This document shows positions 11,801 to 21,800 of a stretch of 64,000 bases of DNA, piece by piece; positions within the stretch are counted from its first letter, which is position 1, and each line of letters starts with the position of its first letter. Both the position numbers and the translations under genes were made by a program. The notes below the pieces were generated by a model. The model was not told where the DNA came from, did no database searches, and worked only from the letters and a program-made list of their open reading frames with translations. Origin of the DNA: Trichosphaerium sp. ATCC 40318 (Eukaryota > Discosea > Flabellinia > Trichosidae); the NCBI GenBank assembly GCA_038496445.1, contig JALMLS010000577.1, forward strand, positions 1,054,001 to 1,118,000, read 5' to 3'.

Positions 11801-13528
11801 CAGTAATGCTCGAAATGTTAAAACTAAATAATGTTCTGATCAAATAGTAAAAAAAGAAATAGGATACAATGTCAGAAATGTGTCAGATTTAATCGCAGGT
11901 GACACTGATGTATCTAACGTAATAGCTAGATCTTTTGGTGCTGCAACACAATCAGCGGACCATCTGCCCCATAAAACAAACCCAGAATCAGTTTTTTCTA
12001 TTTTATCAATGCTAGTGCCATAAGTAGTTGTGGGGTCACCCATTTGATAAATCAAATTACCCCAAAATGGGATTTTTGGATTTAATAGTTTTAGTGCACT
12101 CATCACACCAAAATATGTACTATTTGCTAAACAATTTGATTAGTAAAAAACGTGTCATGCTTTTTATAAAAGCAATAAATTTGGTAAACGAAGTTGTTTT
12201 GTTCAGTGAAAACTCTCAAAACTAAAAAAGTGTTTCAGGGGGCTACCGCGAATCGAACGCGGGTCCACGGGTTTGGAATCCGTGATGATAACCACTACAC
12301 CATAGCCCCTTATGGTTTTCTTAAGCTTGTGTGGTCATGACGCGGCGCAAAAAGTACGTCGAGCGCTGTACTCAATCAAACTATCATAACAATAGCAAAA
12401 AAAATCTTGTGGAATTCTGTTAATTAGTCGTACGATTTGATGAACAACAACTAGAACTGTTACTGCATTGCTCCGAAAGAACCAATGAGGAGTTTACAAT
12501 AAGGTCATTGACACCAGGTGAAGCTAAAGCGTTTAGATTTGAGAGACTCAGAAATTAACATACTAGTAGAACTGCCAAAGAGATACAGCTCATCACCTTC
12601 GAAACTAATTATAGTAAACTTCATTAAAACACATCATGTGTGCATACTCACTACGAATTGCCCTACCAATAACGACAATAGCTGATAAGTCATCAAATAA
12701 AGCAACATCTGTACCATAAACAAAAGGATAATTGCCTTCCTAAAAAGAACTTGGGTTACGAAAAAAAATTACTTGTACCACGTGATAAGACTTACATTAA
12801 ACACAAATTCATCTTGATTCACTATAGAAATACCTGTCCCAAATGATAAAAGCCTTTCAGCATCTGTACCTTGACGTGCTTTGTAGGGAGTCCCAACTAC
12901 ATACCATTAGATATTATAACTTACAAGTATTTATTGCTTTACGTACCACCAATTGCTTCAGCCATCTTGTGTAATATAAAACGTGTACTATCAGTAGATG
13001 GTGTATATATCATAGTTGTCACTTTAGCAAACTGTCCTGGAACTCTATCGCCTTGTACAACATCATCGATATCGCAAAATATAGCCGTGTGACTTATGTA
13101 AACGCCAGAGGATGAGTATGTCAAGAATAGAGCGCCCTCGAAGCGCGGCTAGCGCTTTTTAGCTTTTTTACCATAAAAGGACTGTAATTTTGATTTTCAA
13201 AAGTGTACCGTAAATCTAGCATTTAATCCGTTGTCGCCAATGATAACTGTAGCGTTAGCGTTCAAGTCCACCATCTTTACGTTTACTAGCATCATAATTA
13301 GTACACCAGAGCGTCAAAATAACCGAAGCGATACCTAACAAGTTGTAGTTCTCGTTTTTATCGATATAAGATTGTGTAACCTCAAATACAACATTAGTGC
13401 CAGTAAGAGAGTGGCTCCACTTTGTTTGAACGTCTAATACGTATTAATGCGATTTGAGAAGCATACAAACCTGCTTGGCCTTTAATACAAAGTGCTACCA
13501 GTAAAGTGAATAGCACTTTACTCCACAT
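8865..13528 (-). CDS. Receptor kinase with repeat-rich ectodomain and tyrosine-kinase-like domain
   Basis: It starts at 13528 with a signal peptide (MWSKVLFTLLVALCIKGQAG). The ectodomain (13.5-10.8 kb) is built of blade-like repeats with pieces such as AFFAALDFKPYPEF, YGTSIDKIEKTDSGFVLWG and VIVAGQLSGSVTVGS, probably a beta-propeller. A membrane helix follows near 10.45 kb (IIVVVVIIVILLVVVILAAVYF). The cytoplasmic kinase shows the glycine loop LGSGSYGVV, VAVK, HRDLACRN, IDFGMSR, VRWMSPE, and SFGITMWELVHRTTPYRG. HRDLAxRN is typical of tyrosine kinases; in amoebae such domains usually group with TKL kinases. The tail is acidic with SSEEDTPPYRE, possibly phosphorylated. It probably senses an outside ligand and signals inward. 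About fifteen or more introns. The segment 12433-12127 is a same-strand intron that contains a tRNA gene; if that join is wrong, the locus is two genes. Confidence 0.7.
12224..12229 (-). terminator. Pol III T-run terminator of tRNA-Trp
   Basis: A run of six T on the minus strand, 8 nt past the tRNA 3' end, as expected for RNA polymerase III termination. Confidence 0.75.
12238..12309 (-). tRNA. tRNA-Trp (CCA)
   Basis: A full cloverleaf on the minus strand. The acceptor GGGGCTA pairs with TAGCCCC. D arm: GTGTAGTGGTTATCAT. Anticodon loop: TTCCAAA, giving CCA. T arm: CCGCG TTCGATT CGCGG, with a good B box. There is no intron and no encoded 3' CCA. Oddities: position 31/39 is an A-C mismatch and the discriminator base reads C, which is rare for tRNA-Trp. 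It sits inside a probable intron of the receptor kinase gene, on the same strand. Confidence 0.88.
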
Positions 13529-13682
13529 AGCGTATTCTCACTGCGCACGCGTTGCTGCTAAGTAGTTACGCCGTTTAATCACCGGAATTACGTTGTAGAA
13601 AATAAAACATTGACTTTCCGCAGACTGCAGCATCAATTATGTATCTGTGAGTTGTAAATAGACAGTACATATTTATACAACG
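13529..13682. promoter_or_regulatory. Divergent promoter, kinase and RNPC3
   Basis: Only 154 bp separate the start codons of the receptor kinase (minus) and RNPC3 (plus), so the two promoters must overlap or be shared. I see no recognised motif. Confidence 0.45.
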
Positions 13683-15288
13683 ATGGCATCTTTGTTTGTG
13701 CGCAACATACCCGTGTTTCTAACGGAGGCTTCTTTGAAGGAGTTCTTTACGGGTATGGGCGCCTCTGAGGTGAAAGTTTCACGTACAATGGTATTGTAGT
13801 GTTAACGATCAGGTCTAAAGTTTTGTGACAGAAAGGAAGGTGCTTTGTAACGTTTCCAACGGAAGATGACGCCGAGGAAGCATTGCGGAAGCTAACAGGC
13901 CTAAAATTGTTTAACAGCGTCTTAATAGCAGAGTATGCGCGATCAGAGTACGTACAGTGGACGTTTACGCACTTTGAATAACATATTATGCTAGAGCTGA
14001 ACAAAGGCGTCACAATGTCCCAGCGTTTGTGGCAGAGTCTCTAAAGCACGATAGACGACGTTAATAGACGATATTAATTATATTCACATAGTGTAAAGTA
14101 TCCATCCCCTCCTCTTTTGGCATACAAGTACCCGTCTCCAACGACTGATATTTTGCTTAACATACTGAAAACGATGGCGCAAGTGCCAAAATTTTATGAA
14201 CAAGTTCTACACCTCATGAACAAAATGAATCTTCCAACGCCGTTTGGAGAAACACCAGCAGAGCTAAAACAATTTTTTGAGGTACAAATCAAAAAAAAAA
14301 TCCGAGAATGATTTTTACGTTAACGTCTTTCTTGTCATCTGTTTGTTGACGTTTGATTAAGGTTGGCGTAAAACGAAAGAGGGAAGATGATTTGGTTGCA
14401 TCAGATGAGTCCGAATTAGACTCAGACCAAGATATGGAAGCAAAAATAACAATACCTGCTTTGAAAAAAAGAAAAATTGAGAAACTCGCTAAAACAGAGG
14501 CAAAGCACAACCTAACTACCACTGCTTTGTTTCAATTAATATTATTAGGTGCTACGACAGCTTCCACAAGCCCACATGCACAATCTACCGACTACAAACC
14601 TCAGACTTCTTGACTCCTCGCAACCGAAACCACAAGGTAAAATCAGCGAATTATGACCCTTTGTGACACTCTAACTCGCTTTAGGTGAATCCTCCAGCAT
14701 GCCAGATTTCTTATTCGCTGAGCGCTCAGACGTTATCACAACACATCAACTCAATGCCAATCGAGCAAATAAAGATGGTCAGTTTTCAGCACATTACAAT
14801 TTACATTAAAATGCCATTAGATCCAAAGACAGCAAAATTTCTCACCAAATACGAACGTGTACGCCTTCGTTTCACTGGTTTCGTATTCACTGACACCGTT
14901 ATAAGGGAACAGCTACTGCTACATTGTATATAAAGAACCTTCACAAATCTGTTGTGGAAAAAGATTTATCGTTTATATTTTACAGATACGCCTCAAAACC
15001 TGAAGTCGGTAACGCGTACGTATTAAAAATGTTTTTGACGCGTTTTACAACTTAAAAGTAATTATACTCGTAGAGAGATCAAAATTCTCTATGGCGGTAA
15101 GAAAGGGCGATTGAGAGGGCAAGCGTTCATAACTTTTGCGTCTGTTGAACAGGCCACTCGAGCAATAGACGAAGTTCATTTGTACCTTCTAAAAGGTCGA
15201 CCTATGATCATTGTATGCGACTACAGCGTTTTTAAAACAATTTTTTAACTTTAACGTTTAGTCGTTTTCGGATAGACAGGCATCCTGA
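13683..15288 (+). CDS. RNPC3: U11/U12 snRNP 65K protein (RNPC3 homologue)
   Basis: RRM1 opens the protein (SLFVRNIPVFLTEASLKEFF, later GRCFVTFPTEDDAEEALRKL). The linker block PKFYEQVLHLMNKMNLPTPFG is nearly diagnostic of U11/U12-65K. An acidic and lysine-rich segment follows (VKRKREDDLVASDESELD). The C-terminal RRM has KGRLRGQAFITFASVEQATRAI and LLKGRPMII. In the minor spliceosome the C-terminal RRM binds the U12 snRNA 3' hairpin and the protein links U11 to U12. The end at 15288 assumes the intron 15217-15261, which avoids an earlier stop and gives the tail SFSDRQAS. Its presence predicts U12-type introns in this genome; a candidate lies at 29646-29681. The gene is divergent from the receptor kinase. 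Confidence 0.82.
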
Positions 15289-15820
15289 TAAGATTGTATG
15301 TACAGTTTCCCAATAAAGAGTATGTAACAGTTAATAAAACAGGTCGCACGTTAATTTGTCAAAGCCTTCTCTCTGACTTTTCAATGAAAATCCCTTTTCT
15401 ATCGATTATCAATTCTTCTACGGCTGAAGCAATACCTCACGATATTTAATAAACTCAAATAAATAGCTACAAGCAAACGCACACGTACGTGGAGGCTAAT
15501 TAAATGAAAATCTTTCATCTCATGAATTTTTGTTTCTCACGCTAACTCTAACGTAGTCGACGCCAATATATACTCACTTTTCAGACGTTAAAACACGTTA
15601 ATTAACAAATCGAAGATTGACCCCAACTTCTTTTGGTAAGTGTCACTTTACTTACTCACATCGCCAAATCGTTGTATTTGAAATGTTACACACCACCATC
15701 GCTGCCATTAGAACGATTCTCGAGAATTTTTGTGAACGCAGTTCTTCTAGAAGCTTCCGCGAGAAATTTTTTTGAACTTTTGAACAAGTCAATTAAATAA
15801 ACACAAAATAACATCCAACC
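15289..15820. other. Intergenic, upstream of Nup98-96
   Basis: 532 bp with no coding frame. It contains a heat-shock-element-like site at 15745-15757 and must hold the Nup98-96 promoter. Confidence 0.6.
15745..15757 (+). promoter_or_regulatory. Heat-shock-element-like triplet
   Basis: TTC-TA-GAA-GC-TTC, three perfect alternating nGAAn units, about 64 bp before the Nup98-96 start codon. Function inferred from the motif only. Confidence 0.35.
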
Positions 15821-18800
15821 ATGTCAGGCTTCGGCTGGGGTGGCTCCAATAATAACGGAGGCGGCTTCGGCAATAATAACAATAGTGGCGGCTTTGGCAA
15901 CTCTACAGGGTTTGGAAATAACAATTCAAACACTGGTTTTGGTGGTGGTGGTGAGTAACGTGGTTTTTATCGAGTATTTGACCTCTTTGACTAATTCGCT
16001 GCGATCTTAGGTAATACCATGTTCGGTAACAATAATAACAACGGTTTTGGTGGAAATTCAAGCTCAGGTTTTGGTGGTGGCGGGTTTGGCAGTAATAGCT
16101 CAGGCGGCTTTGGCAATAATAACAATAACTCTGGATGGGGTGGGTCGAACAGTGGCGGCGGTGCCTTTGGCTCTACGAACACCGGGTTCGGTAACAACAG
16201 TAATTCGTCAGGTACTACATATTTTATTACGTTTAAACGCCTAACGCACAAATAGGTGGGTTTGGCTCCGGTTTCGGTAATAATAACTCAGGAGGCGGTT
16301 TTGGCAATTCCAACAACAATGGTTTTGGCGGAAACAATAACAATAACAGTGGCTGGGGAGGTAACAATAACGGTGGCAAAAGAGGCACAAGTGGAGCCAA
16401 TTTCTCCAGTACGTAAAAAACAACCAACTGTTCACTATTTTTAACGGTTAGGTTTTTTTTTCCTCAAAAATTATTTATTCGAACCGCTAACAGCGTCAGT
16501 GATGCGTATTCGAACTATTTAAATTTTTTTTCTTATTTTCCTGATTTTTCGCCGTTAATGTCTTTTTGGACTTTGTTTCTAATTTTTTTTGTCTAATAGG
16601 CACTGAATGGAGAGACGGTACTGCAAAAGTATACATGCAATCCATCTCTTACTCACCACAATTCAATAAAAAGTCTCACGAAGAACTACGATGGGAAGAC
16701 TACCAAATAAAAAAGAATGGTGGCGCCTCCGGTGGTATGGGCTCTACGAGCTCTGGATTCGGTAATACAAGCGGCTTCGGCAACACCGGTGGTGGCTTTG
16801 GTAATACATCAAGCGGTGGCTTTGGAAACTCGTCTGGTATGTTTGGTGGCTCTTCATCATTTGGAAACTCTACTTTTGGAAACTCTACATTTGGTAGCTC
16901 TGGAGGTTGGGGTAGCAGCACAGGTGAGTGCAATGATCGTCGTTATCCTTACGTGTCTCTTTCTCTTTACAAAGTTATATTCACGGATGGAGCGTGTAGC
17001 ACGCTTGTCGTTTAGTTATTTTCACAGTCCGCCAGAGGTCTACGAAAAAACAAAAGAGACGATGCTTTGATTAGGAAAAAAAACCTCAAAAGTTGTTTAC
17101 CTTTGTCGTCCAAAAATCAAATTTTTATTTTTCAGTGCCACTTTCGTAGTAGTGTTTGCATTAACTTCTCCATTTTTTTGTTGCTTATTTTTTTCTGTAG
17201 GAGGTTTTGGTAATAATAATAACTCTGGCGGCTTTGGTAACACCGGTGGTGGCTTTGGTAATACTTCTGGAGGCTTTGGCAATACAGGTGGAGGCTTCGG
17301 TAATACTGGAGGAGGTTTTGGTTCTACTACTTCCACTGGCTTTGGTAACAATAACAATACCGGCTTTGGCGGTAATTCGTCTGGAGGCTTCGGTAATACC
17401 GGCGGTGGGTTTGGTAACACATCTGGAGGCTTCGGCAATACAGGTGGAGGCTTCGGCAACACGTCTGGAGGCTTTGGCAATACCGGAGGGGGCTTTGGCT
17501 CTACCAACACTGGATTCGGTAATAACAACGCCAATAAAGGATTTGGAAACACTAGCGGTGGGTTTGGTAACACAGGCGGTGGATTTGGTTCTACTACATC
17601 CACTGGCTTCGGTAATACCGGCGGTGGGTTTGGTAATACTGGTGGTAATACCCTAGGAGGCTTTGGAAACACAAGTACAAGCACAGGATTCGGAAACACT
17701 GGTGGTGGTTTTGGTAACAATAACGCCAATAAAGGATTCGGAAACACCAGCGGTGGGTTCGGTTCTACTACATCCACTGGCTTTGGTAATACAACCGGGT
17801 TCGGTAATACCACTGGGTTTGGTAATACTAGCGGAGGCACTACCCTTGGTGGCTTTGGTAATACTGGATCTACTACGTTGGGTGGTAATGGTTTTGGAAA
17901 TACCACATCTACAGGCTTCGGAGGTACCTCTACCGGTTTCGGTTCTACGAACACTGGTTTTGGAGGTGGCCTTAAGACTAATACTACCGGTTGGGGAGCG
18001 TCTTCTACCGGGTTTGGTGGTACTAGTACAGGATTCGGAAATACCTCAACTGGGTTTGCAACAGGTGGAACAAACTTGGGATTTGGAAATACTTCCGGAG
18101 GATTTGGAAGCAATACCTCAGCTGGCTTCGGTTCTACCAATACTGGTTTCGGTAATAATACTGGGTTTGGTAACACTGGTACTAATGGATTTGGTACTGG
18201 TTCTGGGTTTGGTACCAATACGGCTGCAAGTACGAATCGATTTGATATTATTATTGGGCTTTCATAGAAGTTTGGGTTCTCTTGTCTCTGCTGTTCCTAA
18301 AAAAAAGATGCCATTTTATGCAAATGTTTTGGGTTGTTTTATTGGCATTTCACACGACTGTGCTTCAGTTTTAATGCCTTTTATCATTTACAATTGAGTT
18401 TGGTTGTCGTGAAGTGTCAATATAATAACTTGGTAACATAAAGTGTGGCAACTGCAGTTGCAACAAGAGAATCCGGCTTGTTTTTTGTTTGAATTTTATT
18501 TTTTTGTACAGCTTTTTAACTGACTTTTATTTGTAGATGGCTTTGGTACACCGAACGCTGGTAATGCTCTTATTGCTACAGTTGCAGGCGACAGTGCAGG
18601 TAACTCTCCATATGGTCCCAAGTTGCCTGATTTGAGTGGAAATGTGTACGCTGCAAATAGAGCGCGAACGGGTGGTAAAGCTGTGTCATGGACACCTCCT
18701 CCTAAGCCAAAAACGAGAGCTTTGGCTGAGAGACCATTACACACAGTACATGTCCAACGCTACAGGAAGAAAAAGGAACCAAGTACGTTGAGTAAAGCTT

Positions 18801-21800
18801 TGATTAGTTTTTTTTCTTTTTTTTTCTCGCCTTGCAAGTTTTTGTTGTAGTTCTTTTTTTCTCACATTATACTTCTAGAAACACCATTGCACAAGGAGTC
18901 TAATTGGAATAAAGTTAGATTCATGCGTACTGTTGGTTCAGCCAAGCCAAAGAGCTCTCCTTTCAAGTCTTGGATGTTAAGTACATCAACTGGCTCAATG
19001 AAGAAGTTGAGATATGATAAGAGGTTTATAGAATCCCCTCTCTTCACTGCTCCAAGCACAAAGGCCGCTGGTGGCCTCTTTGGCATGACACCTCAAAAGA
19101 ATGCACCAAGGACAACATACAAACCACCAAGAAAGGATGGAGCACCGCCAGTAAATCAAGGATCTCCTTGGATAGTGGGTAAGACTGCCTCAAAGACCGG
19201 CAGCGCACTTGAAGATCTTGCACCTTCCAGTCCGTATGAAGATCTCTCAGAATTGTTACCTCAAGAAACTGGTGCTACAAGCAATGGAGATCCAGGTGAA
19301 GAAGAAAAGGGTAGTGTCTATCCAACGCTCACAAAACCAGGTTACTCGTAAGTCTTTTTTTTTTGAAATAATGGTTTTTTATCTTACTTCTTTTCCGACT
19401 TGAGTTTTGATTTCTTCTTTTAGGACGAGCCCTAGTATTGCTGAGTTGAGAGCAATGTCGCCTGAAGACTTGAAACAGGTTGCAAACTTTACAGTTCATC
19501 ATGAAAACCACGGAACTGTTACGTTCCTTGGTGCTAGTGATGTTACTGGCCTTGATATCGATAAAAATGTTTCTTTTGAGAGATGTGCTATTACAGTATA
19601 TCCTGATGTACGTCTTTTGTTTATTTTTATGATGGAGCTCTTGTTTGTTTTTCTGACTCGTTTTCTTTAGGATTTCACCAAACCTGAAGTTGGTGGAGGT
19701 ATCAATAGACCTGCTCTTGTTACCTTTTACAATTGCTTTGATGAAAAAAATAGAGGAACTGCTAAATTTATTGATAAGCTTAAACGTGCTAATAAAAGAG
19801 CCGGTTGCACTTTCAAGAGCTTTGATGAGCAGCTTGGACAGTGGTCATTCCGTGCTGAGCACTGGAGTCGTTATGGTATGGGATCTTCCTCTGATGAAGA
19901 AGACGACAAAGATGGCAAAAAAGAGGTACTTAACATTTTCTCACTTTTTCTTTTGTTTTTTTTCTCATTTCCTCTTTCGTTTTGTACTGATTTTTATTTT
20001 TCTTTAGACCAAAGGACAGAAGGCTCCAATAACGAACAAGAAAACTGCAGCTGAGAAACTCGGACCGAAGAGAAAACCTCGGAGAAAACAGTCATCCAAG
20101 TCAGGCAAGACCCATTAACCTGTTTTTTTAAGGTGCAGCATTCGACGGCTGGCACTTTGACAAAACCCTCTCCTTTTGTTTGGTAGCTCTAAAAAGTGGT
20201 GGTAGTATTATAATACTACTGTAAAACTTATATACGCGCCAGCATTTGGTAATTGTGGGTCTTCCCTTTCCACTTCAAAATTTATTACATTAAAATCTAT
20301 CCCCTTGTTGTAAAATCAGAAAAAAAAATCATGTTGTATTAAAAATAAACTCTTATCTAATTCTTTCTATACTATCTACCTCTCGCTCTTTTATTTTTTT
20401 TATTACTAGTACAATGATGATGAGAATGTCTTCTTAACTCTACTTGTAGCTCAAAAGGAAGAAGTTGAAGATGTTTCTAATAGTGAATTAACTCATGAGG
20501 AAGGAGGAGAAGATAGCTCAATGAATGACATTGACGCTTCCGAGAGTGGACATGCTGTTGATAGTGGAGATGACGAAGACGATGAACAAATGGAGGATGA
20601 AGATTTTGATCAACGTGAAAGATTAGACTTTGAAGATGACGACCTGGGCGGTGATATTGTTGGCGATTTTGATGATATTCAAGAAGATGGTGTCGAACAA
20701 GAGGAAGGTGAATTTGAAGAAGGTAACCTTGACGGTGATATTTCCTTTGAGGATTATGACGGTGAAGGAGAAGGAGAAGGTGACGGTGAAGGAGATGCTA
20801 TGGTTGATGAAAGTGATATGAACGACCGGATTGATAATCTTCTTGGAAAAATGCGTGAGGATCCATCTTTTGCTAAAAGAGTTAATAAGGTCGCACACAA
20901 ACAGTACTTGACTGATTTCATGGGACCTAATTTGAATGAGTTTGCTGTAAGGAATACTCGTATTCGTGAAATGCAAGGACAACTTTTCCCTGAACCTGCT
21001 CCTCCTGAGGTAGCGAAGAATGTACCTGGTATTAGCTTAAACGATAGCACAAGGCTTCCTTCTATGAAGTTCTCTGCAACGCCTTTCGCTATTGTGCCAC
21101 CACCACCTCTCAACAAGGATCCTCATGAATATGAAGTGAATAAGAGACCTAGACTCAGTGTTGTTCCAAAGTACTTGGTTCCTGAAGTACCTCCTGGTCA
21201 ACTGTAAGCACATTTTTATTTCAATCTGCCTTTTTTTTTTGCTGTTTTATTGATGGCTTACGCGTTTCTTCTTTATAGACCAGATAATGACATTATTGGA
21301 CCTCGTGTTATAGTTGCTGAAAAACGTATAGCTAAGATAACACCAATTAGTACGTTTGATAATTTGTTGACTTTTTTGATTCAATGTAACTAATCTTTTT
21401 TTCTACAAAGCTACTGTTCCAAGTGTCGCTGAATCTGTTACTAATGGTACCGTTTCTAACACACGTGATTTTGGTATGTTCATGGGACGATCTTTTCGTG
21501 TTGGTTGGGGACCAGGAGGCGTATTAATACGTCCTAATGCTTACTTTGCGAAGACTAAACCAAAGAAATCTGATGTTCTAACAAAGAAGCCATTACTTTC
21601 AATGAAACCGATAGTTTTTGGTAACGATCGTCCATTTAGACGGTTGACTATTCAAAAAATAGTACCATTGCCTACTATAGCTGATAAAGATATACGTCAT
21701 GAACAATACTTGCCTTTGCTCAAGGAGCATAAGGATGACTCTGATGTAACATCAGACCATGGTAAGCGGAGATTAAAACAGTTTTCCTTTGCCTTGTGTT

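Noticed and set aside
17097-18218. 373-codon Pro-rich open frame on the minus strand
   Set aside because: Exact antisense shadow of the GGFGNT repeats of Nup98; composition follows from the repeat.
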